Source: Salinilacihabitans rarus (lineage in GTDB: Archaea > Halobacteriota > Halobacteria > Halobacteriales > Natrialbaceae). From it: a DNA stretch of 64,000 bases. The notes beneath the pieces are model-generated. The model did not search any database, was not told the origin of the DNA, and saw only the letters and a program-made list of their open reading frames with translations. The stretch covers positions 2,356,001 through 2,420,000 of the forward strand of contig NZ_CP100762.1 of NCBI RefSeq assembly GCF_024296665.1. Direction: 5' to 3'. Positions 51,665 to 58,761 of the stretch are shown piece by piece. Position numbers and translations under genes: made by a program. The stretch's first letter is position 1, and every line of letters starts with the position of its first letter.

Positions 51665-52621
51665 ATGAGCGGTCACGACGCCGACGGTCCCTCCGACTCG
51701 GACGACCGGACGGACCGTCGGACGGGCGACGCGGAGTCGACGGACGAACCCGGGGAGTCGCGGTCGGCCGACGCCCGATCCAACGGGGGGCTCGACCGCG
51801 GGGACTCCCGGCCGAAACCGGCGCCCTCCGCGTCCGCGCGAGACGACCCCGTCTCGATCGAGGAGGACGGCTACGTCCGCTGGTTCCTCCGGACCGACGA
51901 CGGGACGGTCGTCGCGATTCGCGACGTGCTGAGCAGCGTCGCCATCGTCGCCATCATCGGCCTCGTGCTGTTCGGCGTCAGCGGCATCTGGCCGCCGCTC
52001 GTCGCCGTCGAGAGCGGGAGCATGGAGCCGCACATGTCGCGGGGGGACCTGATCTTCGTCGTCGACGAGGGTCGGTTCGTCGGCGACGGCGCCGTCGACG
52101 GCACCGGCATCGTCACCCTCGAAGACGCCGAGGACGACGGCTACGACAAGTTCGACGAACCGGGCGACGTCATCATCTTCGTTCCGAACGGGAACGAGGC
52201 AGAGACGCCGGTGATCCACCGGGCGCACTTCTGGGTGGAGGAGGGCGACAACTGGGTCGACGGGAAGGCCGAACCCGCGTTCGTCAACGGGGCGAGTTGC
52301 GACGACGTGCTGGCCTGTCCTGCCCCGCACGACGGGTTCGTCACGAAAGGCGACGCGAACCCCGGCTACGACCAGTACGCCGGCGGGGGCGGCGCACAGA
52401 CCACCGTCGTCAAGCCCGAGTGGGTCACCGGCAAGGCGATGTTCCGCATCCCGTGGCTCGGGCACATCCGGCTGACGTTCGAAGATGCGGTGAACCGTCT
52501 CGAACTCACGACCGGCACCGCGGGAAGCCCGCTGGAGGAGCCGGCGACGCTCGAAGTCGGCCTCGTCGGGGCGGCAAGCGCCGTCGCGCTGATCGGCGGT
52601 CGGCGGCCCGGCCACCGGTGA
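51665..52621 (+). CDS. Sec11-type signal peptidase I
   Basis: 318-aa membrane peptidase removing Sec signal peptides. A charged disordered N-terminus of about 65 residues precedes the membrane helix (VAIVAIIGLVLFGVSGIWPPLVAVE). The catalytic Ser119 sits in ESGSMEPHM, the His in TPVIHRAHFW (archaeal Sec11 uses Ser-His-Asp rather than Ser-Lys), and the Asp in VTKGDANPGYDQY. A second hydrophobic segment near the C-terminus is visible. It is divergent from polB and convergent with orc1; this trio near the origin is conserved in several haloarchaea as far as I recall. Confidence 0.94.
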   Translation: MSGHDADGPSDSDDRTDRRTGDAESTDEPGESRSADARSNGGLDRGDSRPKPAPSASARDDPVSIEEDGYVRWFLRTDDGTVVAIRDVLSSVAIVAIIGLVLFGVSGIWPPLVAVESGSMEPHMSRGDLIFVVDEGRFVGDGAVDGTGIVTLEDAEDDGYDKFDEPGDVIIFVPNGNEAETPVIHRAHFWVEEGDNWVDGKAEPAFVNGASCDDVLACPAPHDGFVTKGDANPGYDQYAGGGGAQTTVVKPEWVTGKAMFRIPWLGHIRLTFEDAVNRLELTTGTAGSPLEEPATLEVGLVGAASAVALIGGRRPGHR

Positions 52622-52669
52622 CCGGGCGGCGGCCGACCGGGCGGACGGGAACGGTACGCTGACGCGTCG

Positions 52670-54319
52670 TCAGTTCTCGAAGCGGGCCTGCACGAACGGC
52701 TGGACGTCGTCGATGTCCGACAGCCGCGAGTCCGAGACGAGGACGGCCTCCGTTTCTTCGAGCGGGACCGAGAGGCTGATCTCCTTGGTGCGGCCGTAGC
52801 GGCCCTTCGAGACGACGACGGCGTTGACGATGCCGAGCATGTCGAGTTCGCTGATGAGGTCCGTCACGCGTCGCTGCGTGAGGACGTCGGCGTCGATCTC
52901 CTCGCAGAGGCGCTTGTAGATGTTGTAGACCTCGCCGGTGTTGATGTTGTGGACGCCGTTCTTTTCGAGCAGAATCGTAGCGAACAGGACGATCTTCGAC
53001 TGCGTCGGGAGGGTGCGGACGACCTCGACGACGCGGTCGAGTTCGATCTTGTCCTGGGCCTGCCGGACGTGCTCCTCGTCGACCGTCTCCGCCTGGGCGC
53101 GCTCGGCGAGTTCGCCCGCCGTCCGCAGGAGGTCGAGCGCCCGGCGGGCGTCGCCGTGCTCCTGGGCGGCAAACGCCGCACACAGCGGGATCACGTCCGG
53201 CGAGAGCGCGCCCTCCTTGAACGCGACCTCCGAGCGGTGCTGGAGGATGTCGCGCAACTGGTTTGCGTCGTACGGCGGGAAGACGATCTCCTCCTCGCCC
53301 AGCGAGGACTTTACCCGGGGGTCGAGGAAGTCGGTGAACTTGAGGTCGTTCGAGATGCCGATGATCGACACCCGCGAGTTCTCGAGTTCGGAGTTCATCC
53401 GCGAGAGGTTGTAGAGGGTGTCGTCGCCGCTCTTCTCGACCAGTTTGTCGATCTCGTCGAGCATGATGACGACCACGCGCTCGGAGTAGTCGACCGCGTC
53501 GAAGAAGACGTTGTAGACCCGGTCGGTCGGCCACCCGGTCATCGGCACCTCCTCGAAGGAGTCGCGGTCGGCCTCCAGCGACTCGATCCGCTCGTCGATC
53601 TCCTCGGTCGACGAGAACGGCGTGTCGGCGAGGGGGTGGGCCGGCCCCTCCGGCGAGACGCCGTCGCTGTCGCCGCCGTCAGACCCCTCCGTTTCAACTG
53701 GAGAATCGCCCGACAGCAGGTCGACGGATCGACTATCCGGTCCGGAACTCGGGTACAAATCCTCGTCGATCGTCGGCGGCGACCCCGGGGCGTCCTCGAA
53801 CGCTTCGACCGCCTCGGCGAGCGATTCGAGCGAGGCGACGCGGTCGTCGATCACGCGCTCGTTCTCCTCGATGAACTTGTTCGCAAGCTGGGCGAGTACC
53901 CGGTACTGCGTGTCGGTGACCTCGCAGTTGATGTACTCGACGTCGCAGGGGACGCTGTACTTCTTCGAGGTGCTCTCGAGTTCCTTGCTGACGAACTTCG
54001 CGCTCGCCGTCTTTCCCGTCCCGGTCTTGCCGTAGATCAGGATGTTCGAGGGCGTCTCCCCGCGGAGCGCGGCGACGAGGATCGTCGCCATCTTGTTGAT
54101 CTGATCGTTCCGGTGGGGAAGTTCGTGGGGCGTGTACGAGGGACGCAGGACTTCCTTGTTCTCGAAGATCGGTTCGCCGCTGAGCAGGTCGTCGAACAGC
54201 CCCTGGTTGGACTCCTCGCCGCCGACGTCGGCCCCCTCGACGCTCGCCGCGAACCCGGGAGAGTCACCGAGGTCGACGTCTCGACCTGAATCCGTCGTGT
54301 GTGGTTCCTCGTCGGACAT
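52670..54319 (-). CDS. orc1: Orc1/Cdc6 replication initiator
   Basis: 549-aa AAA+ initiator that binds ORB sequences and recruits MCM. Walker A GKTGTGKT is at 97-104, Walker B VVIMLDEID at 283-291, and the sensor 2 region is present. A C-terminal winged-helix domain (ILLEKNGVHNINTGEVYNIYKRLCEEI, then VTDLISELDMLGIVNAVVVSKGRYGRTKEISL) makes the DNA contact. Between the two ATPase motifs is an acidic low-complexity insertion of about 90 residues (about 175-260), giving a longer protein than the usual 400 or so. Within it SPVETEG (206-212) is the translation of an ORB-like motif. The gene lies immediately left of the origin and is transcribed away from it. Confidence 0.97.
   Translation of the reverse strand: MSDEEPHTTDSGRDVDLGDSPGFAASVEGADVGGEESNQGLFDDLLSGEPIFENKEVLRPSYTPHELPHRNDQINKMATILVAALRGETPSNILIYGKTGTGKTASAKFVSKELESTSKKYSVPCDVEYINCEVTDTQYRVLAQLANKFIEENERVIDDRVASLESLAEAVEAFEDAPGSPPTIDEDLYPSSGPDSRSVDLLSGDSPVETEGSDGGDSDGVSPEGPAHPLADTPFSSTEEIDERIESLEADRDSFEEVPMTGWPTDRVYNVFFDAVDYSERVVVIMLDEIDKLVEKSGDDTLYNLSRMNSELENSRVSIIGISNDLKFTDFLDPRVKSSLGEEEIVFPPYDANQLRDILQHRSEVAFKEGALSPDVIPLCAAFAAQEHGDARRALDLLRTAGELAERAQAETVDEEHVRQAQDKIELDRVVEVVRTLPTQSKIVLFATILLEKNGVHNINTGEVYNIYKRLCEEIDADVLTQRRVTDLISELDMLGIVNAVVVSKGRYGRTKEISLSVPLEETEAVLVSDSRLSDIDDVQPFVQARFEN
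53684..53704 (+). other. ORB-like motif inside the orc1 coding sequence
   Basis: CCCCTCCGTTTCAACTGGAG matches the origin boxes in core and C-string. A weak inverted partner (TCCGGTCCGGAACTCGGG) begins about 32 bp to the right at 53737. Confidence 0.65.
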
Positions 54320-54333
54320 GCGTCGTACGCGTA

Positions 54334-54354
54334 CCCCCTCGTTTCGTGTGGAAA
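54334..54354 (+). other. ORB1-like, orc1-proximal degenerate box
   Basis: CCCCCTCGTTTCGTGTGGAA keeps the C-string and dyad outline but differs in the centre. It lies 15 bp ahead of the orc1 start, inside its untranslated leader, suggesting autoregulation. A looser candidate (CCAGTTGATGCAAACGAACC) lies at 54434. Confidence 0.6.
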
Positions 54355-54861
54355 TCCGAACCCGAAAGACGACACATCGTGCGTATCAGGCCTCGAAGAA
54401 GCCATGTCGGGAAAGCACGTCTTCCCTCCGGGTCCAGTTGATGCAAACGAACCAGAGGAAGACCTAGGCAATAAAGGCTTCCCTTCAACGCGGGTGAAGG
54501 TGTCGGTCGCGAGCGTCCCGATCCGAACGGGACGGTGAGCGAAACGAGACGGGAGGCAGAGTGGATGCGCCGGAACCTCCGGACGGAAGAGCAGTCGGAC
54601 GGTGCCGGTCGGGACTCGTCGATTGCACACGCGGGACGCAGGACGTCGCGGAAACCGTGGAACCCCACAGAAGCGTCGGATTCGAGGAGTCCCGTGGTTT
54701 TCGTGGCTCTCGCGAAGCGCGCCCGTAACCGTGCGAGCCCCGTCGCGGAGACGACGGCGGCGACCCGGGAGCGTCGCGAGGACGGGTGGGACGTCAGCAG
54801 AAGTCTTGGAGGAGACGAACCGGGACGCCGCGTGGGTCGTGGTACCGACGGCCGCTCTAGC

Positions 54862-54888
54862 CCCCCACCCCTTCGTTTCAACTGGAGA
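54862..54888 (+). other. ORB2, origin recognition box
   Basis: 27-bp box with a C-string followed by TTCGTTTCAACTGGAGA. It is identical, in inverted orientation, to the box at 55182. C-string points away from, dyad end towards, the AT-rich element. Confidence 0.88.
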
Positions 54889-54895
54889 GCCACGA

Positions 54896-54917
54896 GGGAG
54901 GGGGTGGGGGGGAGGGG
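54896..54917 (+). other. G-quadruplex-type G-run tract
   Basis: Runs of 3, 5, 7 and 4 G separated by single A, T and A residues lie directly between ORB2 and the AT-rich element. This satisfies the standard four-run, short-loop quadruplex pattern. Confidence 0.7.
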
Positions 54918-55060
54918 CGTTCTAGTATGGAAGGTTTTATATCACCGTAGTAGAAACAAGATCCGCACTCCTAGCAAGATAGAACTTTTACTAGAGAGGT
55001 TGGATTTAGTTACTAGAGCGTACTAGAAACCGTTCGCTCAGCCGGTCGAGTTACTAGACC
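54918..55060. other. AT-rich duplex unwinding element
   Basis: About 140 bp far richer in A and T than any neighbouring stretch (GGTTTTATATCACC, AGATAGAACTTTTACTAG, TTGGATTTAGTTACTAG), flanked by inverted ORBs. It is the probable site of initial strand opening. Confidence 0.8.
54921..55058. repeat. Repeated TACTAGA heptamers in the unwinding element
   Basis: TACTAGA occurs at 54989, 55011, 55021 and 55052, and its reverse complement TCTAGTA at 54921. CTAG is generally rare in such genomes, so five copies in 140 bp stand out. Confidence 0.75.
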
Positions 55061-55181
55061 TCCGTCTGCCGCCGATATCTCCGTCGAGACGCTCCAGCAC
55101 GGTCGTTCGACCCGAAATCGCGGCGGTCCCGTTACCGGCGTCGTGTCGAACCACCACTCTCACCCGTCGGGCCCTCGTCCG

Positions 55182-55208
55182 TCTCCAGTTGAAACGAAGG
55201 GGTGGGGG
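55182..55208 (-). other. ORB3, origin recognition box
   Basis: Reverse complement of ORB2 over 27 bp (TCTCCAGTTGAAACGAAGGG followed by GTGGGGG). Together with ORB2 it brackets the AT-rich element, about 290 bp apart. Confidence 0.88.
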
Positions 55209-55263
55209 TGTTCCGGCCGGGACGTCTCACGGTGGCACGCCACAGACGCCACGGACAGGGCAT

Positions 55264-55338
55264 CGACCCGAATCCGCCTGCTGTCCCCCGGCCTGAATCC
55301 GCACGTCGTCCCCCGACCTGAATCCGCCCGTTGTCCCG
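55264..55338. repeat. Three 25-bp tandem repeats beside ORB3
   Basis: Units start at 55264, 55289 and 55314; all share TGAATCCGC or CGAATCCGC followed by a C-run. The 13-mer CGACCTGAATCCG of the third unit also occurs at 54282-54294 in the 5' end of orc1. Confidence 0.8.
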
Positions 55339-55482
55339 TCTCACTCCCTGCAGCGACGCGAATCGCTCGCCTCCCGGCTCTCGTCCGGCCCGTTCGACGG
55401 CACACACCGGCCGGCCGGCTCCCGTCGTCACCCTCTCCGTGACTGTCGTTCGTGTTGAATTGTTAAAACGTCTGACGTAGGC

Positions 55483-55487
55483 TTAAG
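55483..55487 (+). promoter_or_regulatory. TATA element for the oap operon
   Basis: TTAAG in GGCTTAAGTG about 55 bp ahead of oapA, so the transcript has a leader of about 30 nt. A Shine-Dalgarno GGAGG at 55529-55533 is 8 nt from the ATG, which fixes the start at 55542 rather than the GTG at 55524. Confidence 0.5.
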
Positions 55488-55541
55488 TGAACTCGGCTCA
55501 GTAGTACGTTCAGACGCACTCTCGTGCCGGAGGACCCAAGG

Positions 55542-56180
55542 ATGGGACTGTTCACAGAACTCAAAGATAGTATCTCTCGCGTTACGGACCGCCTGTTCTC
55601 CGCGGAGGAGCCGAAACGGATCGGTATCTACGGGCCGCCGAACGCGGGGAAGACGACACTCGCCAACCGTATCGCCCGCGACTGGACCGGCGACGTGGTC
55701 GGCGCCGAGAGCCGCATTCCACACGAAACGCGACGTGCCCGCCGCAAGGAGAACGTCGAGATCGAACGCGACGGGAAGACGGTGACCATCGACATCGTCG
55801 ACACGCCCGGGGTGACCACCAAGGTCGACTACGAGGAGTTCACCGACGAGATGGACAAGGAGGACGCGATCCGTCGGTCGAGGGAAGCGACCGAGGGGGT
55901 CGCCGAGGCGATGCACTGGCTGCGCGAGGACGTCGACGGCGTCGTCTACGTCCTCGACAGCGCCGAGGACCCCATCACGCAGGTCAACACGATGCTGATC
56001 GGGATCATCGAGTCCCGCGACCTCCCGGTGCTCATCTTCGCGAACAAGATCGACCTCGAGGAGTCGAGCGTCAAGCGCATCGAGGACGCCTTCCCGCAAC
56101 ACCGGACCGTCCCCCTGTCGGCGAAAGAAGGTGACAACATGGACGAAGTGTACGACAGCATCGCGGAGTACTTCGGGTGA
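55542..56180 (+). CDS. oapA: Era-like GTPase, origin-associated protein OapA
   Basis: 212-aa GTP-binding protein next to the origin in haloarchaea and named for that position in Haloferax volcanii. G1 GPPNAGKTT is at residues 31-39, G3 DTPG at 87-90, and G4 NKID at 168-171. It has no KH domain after the GTPase, unlike bacterial Era. Its function in replication is untested beyond linkage; a ribosome or RNA role is equally open. First gene of the oapABC operon. Confidence 0.93.
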   Translation: MGLFTELKDSISRVTDRLFSAEEPKRIGIYGPPNAGKTTLANRIARDWTGDVVGAESRIPHETRRARRKENVEIERDGKTVTIDIVDTPGVTTKVDYEEFTDEMDKEDAIRRSREATEGVAEAMHWLREDVDGVVYVLDSAEDPITQVNTMLIGIIESRDLPVLIFANKIDLEESSVKRIEDAFPQHRTVPLSAKEGDNMDEVYDSIAEYFG

Positions 56181-56186
56181 GCCCAG

Positions 56187-56588
56187 ATGCCTGAAGCAAC
56201 GGAAGCGGACGACCTCGACCCCGGTGACGGCGTCAGGATCGATCTGATCAGTTCGGAGCGGATGGAGGGGTTGGCGACCATGGAGAAGATCCGGATGATC
56301 CTCGACGGAGTCCACGAGGGCAACATCGTCATCCTCGAGGAGGGGCTGACGCCGGACGAGGAGAGCAGATTGATCGAGGCGACGATGGCCGAGATCACTC
56401 CCGACGAGTTCAACGGGATCGAGATCGAGACGTACCCCAAAGCCGGCTCGCGCGAGTCTTCGCTGATCGGACGTCTCATGGGCGGCGACGGCGGGGCGAA
56501 CAAACTCACCGTGATCGGCCCGGCGAACCAGATCCAGACGCTCCACAAGGACGAAACGCTCATCAGCGCGCTCGTCTCCCGACAATAA
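56187..56588 (+). CDS. oapB: DUF2073 family, origin-associated protein OapB
   Basis: 133-aa protein of the widely conserved archaeal DUF2073 family, with KIRMILDGVHEGNIVILEEGLTPDEESRLIEATMAEI and GIEIETYPKAG, and a C-terminal strand NKLTVIGPANQIQTLHKDETLISALV. It starts 6 bp after oapA and its TAA overlaps the ATG of oapC by 1 bp, so all three are translated in sequence. Confidence 0.92.
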   Translation: MPEATEADDLDPGDGVRIDLISSERMEGLATMEKIRMILDGVHEGNIVILEEGLTPDEESRLIEATMAEITPDEFNGIEIETYPKAGSRESSLIGRLMGGDGGANKLTVIGPANQIQTLHKDETLISALVSRQ

Positions 56589-57457
56589 TGCCCCACCAGT
56601 GTACGAACTGCGGCCGTCGATTCCCCGACGGCTCGAAGGAGATGCTCGCGGGGTGTCCCGACTGCGGCGGCAACAAGTTCCAGTTTACCCCCAAGCGGTC
56701 GGATCGGGCGGAGCAGTCGAAGCGGTCGGGGGACGCCGCGACCGACCCCGACCGCCAGTCGCGCTCGCCCGACTCCGGCCCGTCGCCGTCGAACGAGTCG
56801 TCGGCCGGGGCCTCGACCGAGGCCGACCGGGGCGGCCCGGGCGGACGCGCCCGATTCGCGGACGACGGCGACCGCTCCCGGCCGTCGACGGACGGCGCGG
56901 ACGCCCGGCGCTCTCGCACCTCGCCGGGGGAGTTCTCGGAGTGGCCCGAGACCGCCCGTCGGCCGGAGGATCGCGAGGGGTCGACGTCGCAGCGCGCCGC
57001 CGACCGCTCCGCCTCCGCTCGCCGCGATCCGGATCGGTCCCCGTCGCGCGGCCGCGACGCGGACCGCCGACCGCCGACGTCGGGCACGGAACGATCGCCC
57101 GCGGGCGAACCCGAGTCGGAGAACGACGCTCAGGCTGACGCCCGGAGCGAGGTCGTCTCGTCCGACGAACTGCCCTCGCGGTCGGAGCGGTCCGGCGGAC
57201 CGGACGTGGCGGGCGGCCCCGGCGTGGCGCCCGAGCGCGGCCGGGTCGTCAGCGAACCCTCGTCCGACGAACGCCCGTCGATCGACCAGCTACGCGAGGA
57301 ACTCAACGACCAGTTCGAGAGCATCAAGATCGTCCGCCCCGGCGAGTACGAACTCAACCTGATGGAACTGTACGACCGCGAGGAGTACATCGTCTCACTG
57401 CAGGAGGACGGCCGGTACGTCATCGACGTCCCCGAGTCCTGGCGCGGCGGCGAGTAA
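56588..57457 (+). CDS. oapC: Zinc-finger origin-associated protein OapC
   Basis: 289-aa Halobacteria-restricted protein. An N-terminal zinc ribbon uses Cys5, Cys8, Cys23 and Cys26 (CTNCGRRFPDG, GCPDCGGNKF). About 190 residues of Arg/Ser/Asp/Pro-rich disorder follow, and a conserved C-terminal domain is visible: QFESIKIVRPGEYELNLMELYDREEYIVSLQEDGRYVIDVPESW. This layout suits a DNA- or RNA-tethering adaptor. Third gene of the oap operon. Confidence 0.92.
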   Translation: MPHQCTNCGRRFPDGSKEMLAGCPDCGGNKFQFTPKRSDRAEQSKRSGDAATDPDRQSRSPDSGPSPSNESSAGASTEADRGGPGGRARFADDGDRSRPSTDGADARRSRTSPGEFSEWPETARRPEDREGSTSQRAADRSASARRDPDRSPSRGRDADRRPPTSGTERSPAGEPESENDAQADARSEVVSSDELPSRSERSGGPDVAGGPGVAPERGRVVSEPSSDERPSIDQLREELNDQFESIKIVRPGEYELNLMELYDREEYIVSLQEDGRYVIDVPESWRGGE

Positions 57458-57527
57458 TCCCCGGCCGTCGATCCTCCGGCGTGACCTCGACTCCGGTGGG
57501 ACACCGACTGCCAGCGCGACACCTCAC

Positions 57528-57550
57528 ACCCCCTCAGTTCCGGTGGAACT
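57528..57550 (+). other. ORB-like motif downstream of oapC (C-string left)
   Basis: ACCCCCTCAGTTCCGGTGGA, the classical dyad form of an ORB, with C-string on the left, in the spacer after oapC. Confidence 0.6.
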
Positions 57551-57592
57551 CTGACGATTCTTTACGTTCGTTCGACACAGACGCTTCTCCGC

Positions 57593-57611
57593 GTTCCAGT
57601 CGAAACGATGG
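57593..57611 (-). other. ORB-like motif downstream of oapC (inverted)
   Basis: GTTCCAGTCGAAACGATGG is an inverted partner of the motif at 57528, 42 bp away, with a weak G-string. Confidence 0.5.
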
Positions 57612-57724
57612 TTGGTTCCGGGCGCCGGCCGAACCGCACGCCCGCCGGGGACCGTCGCCCCGGCCGCGTCGAGTGCGACGCCGCCGGGATCGGACGACCC
57701 GCCGCGGCGAGGAGAGAGATGGAT

Positions 57725-57730
57725 TTAAGC
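57725..57730 (+). promoter_or_regulatory. TATA box for the 29-aa membrane peptide gene
   Basis: TTTAAG in GGATTTAAGC, 24-29 bp ahead of the ATG at 57754. Confidence 0.5.
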
Positions 57731-57753
57731 GAACCGACCGAGACCCTCCGAGT

Positions 57754-57843
57754 ATGAGCACTGCCACCAAGATCGTCCTGGCGACCGTCGGCGTCTCGGC
57801 ACTGCTGTCGATCCTGCTCGTCTTCCAGACCGTCGTCGCCTGA
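57754..57843 (+). CDS. 29-aa single-helix membrane microprotein
   Basis: Encodes MSTATKIVLATVGVSALLSI then LLVFQTVVA, one transmembrane helix with almost no soluble part. A TATA box at the proper distance and a TGATG overlap with the following gene argue that it is translated. Function unknown. Confidence 0.65.
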   Translation: MSTATKIVLATVGVSALLSILLVFQTVVA

Positions 57844-58634
57844 TGTTCGAGCCCCGGGAGCTATCGGGCGCGGTCGAGCGCGTTCGCGAGGAGCGCGCCC
57901 CCGAGGCCCTCGTCTTCGACTGCGCGCGGGACTTCGAGACGCTCCCGCCGGCACAGGCCGAGGACCTCGGACTGTTCGTCGACTCGCTCGAACCCACAGG
58001 CTACCCGGCCGAGTGGCTCCCGCCGGACGCGCCCACGCTGCTCGCGCGCTACGCGAGCGACGACTTCACGATCGGGATGCCCGGCGACGGCAGCGTCGTC
58101 TGGACCCGCCAGACCGACCCGCCGGTCCTCCTCGTCAAACCCCGGGTGCAGGGGTCGCCGACGTCCTTCGTCGACTTCCTGCTCGCCGAGGCGCTCGTCG
58201 AGGTCGACCTCGGTGTCCCCGAGCACTTCCTCGGCTTCTTCGAGGACGGCTACCGCGACCTCGACGCGGCGGTCCCGCTCGATCCGAACGCGACCTACCA
58301 GGTCGCCGCGGCGTTGTACGACGGCTGGACGGGGCTGGCGACGCGCGAGGTCTTCACCGACTGGCACGAGGACAACCCCGCCCTCGCCGACGCCTGGCAG
58401 GACGCGGGGACGCGCCTCGAAGGGCGCGTCGCGGGCCTCCCCGGCGCCGTCGCTCGCGGGGAGACCGACGTCGCCGACGCGACGGAACTGGCCTGCGCGG
58501 CGATCAAGCACGCGATCGAACTCCCGGCGCCGTTCGCCGCGCTCGACACCGACGCCTACCGCGAGCACGGCCCGGCGTACGCGGTCCGCTGGGCCGAGAA
58601 GACCTTCGACGCGCTCGCGGAGTCGGAGGGGTAG
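57843..58634 (+). CDS. Haloarchaeal hypothetical protein (DUF7089-like)
   Basis: 263-aa acidic soluble protein with no signal sequence. Segments such as FTIGMPGDGSVVWTRQTDPPVLLVKPRVQGSPTSFVDFLLAEALVEVDLGVPEHFLGFF and YQVAAALYDGWTGLATREVF look like a compact alpha/beta fold, but I recognise no catalytic motif. The family name is a recollection and should be checked. It is translationally coupled to the 29-aa membrane peptide. Confidence 0.8.
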   Translation: MFEPRELSGAVERVREERAPEALVFDCARDFETLPPAQAEDLGLFVDSLEPTGYPAEWLPPDAPTLLARYASDDFTIGMPGDGSVVWTRQTDPPVLLVKPRVQGSPTSFVDFLLAEALVEVDLGVPEHFLGFFEDGYRDLDAAVPLDPNATYQVAAALYDGWTGLATREVFTDWHEDNPALADAWQDAGTRLEGRVAGLPGAVARGETDVADATELACAAIKHAIELPAPFAALDTDAYREHGPAYAVRWAEKTFDALAESEG

Positions 58635-58761
58635 CCCGTGACCGAGACGGGGATCGACGTTCGGCGAGCGGCCGCCATCGGGCGCCGTGACGGCCCGCTT
58701 CGGTCCGCCCGGTGCCGTTCCGGACCGAACGCTGGTATTGCCGCGGGTCGTACGATCTCCC

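Larger units (their letters stand above)
54320..55541. other. oriC: Chromosomal replication origin (oriC), non-coding
   Basis: 1.2 kb without a credible gene, lying between orc1 (leftward) and oapA (rightward). In order it holds: ORB1 at 54334, the orc1 promoter area (CTTTATTGCC on the minus strand near 54465-54475), a GC-rich spacer, ORB2 at 54862, a G-run tract, an AT-rich segment with TACTAGA copies, ORB3 at 55182 in inverted orientation, three 25-bp tandem repeats at 55264, and the oapA promoter. The order ORB - AT-rich element - inverted ORB beside orc1 is the accepted archaeal origin design. Short frames in this stretch look random. Confidence 0.92.

Noticed and set aside
54264-55026. 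Several 100-200 codon frames across the origin
   Set aside because: No TATA/RBS context, no family resemblance, and they run through ORBs and the AT-rich element; best explained as GC-rich chance frames.
57481-57505. Additional ORB (CTCCGGTGGGAC) just before 57528
   Set aside because: Only six bases of the dyad match and no G- or C-string accompanies it.
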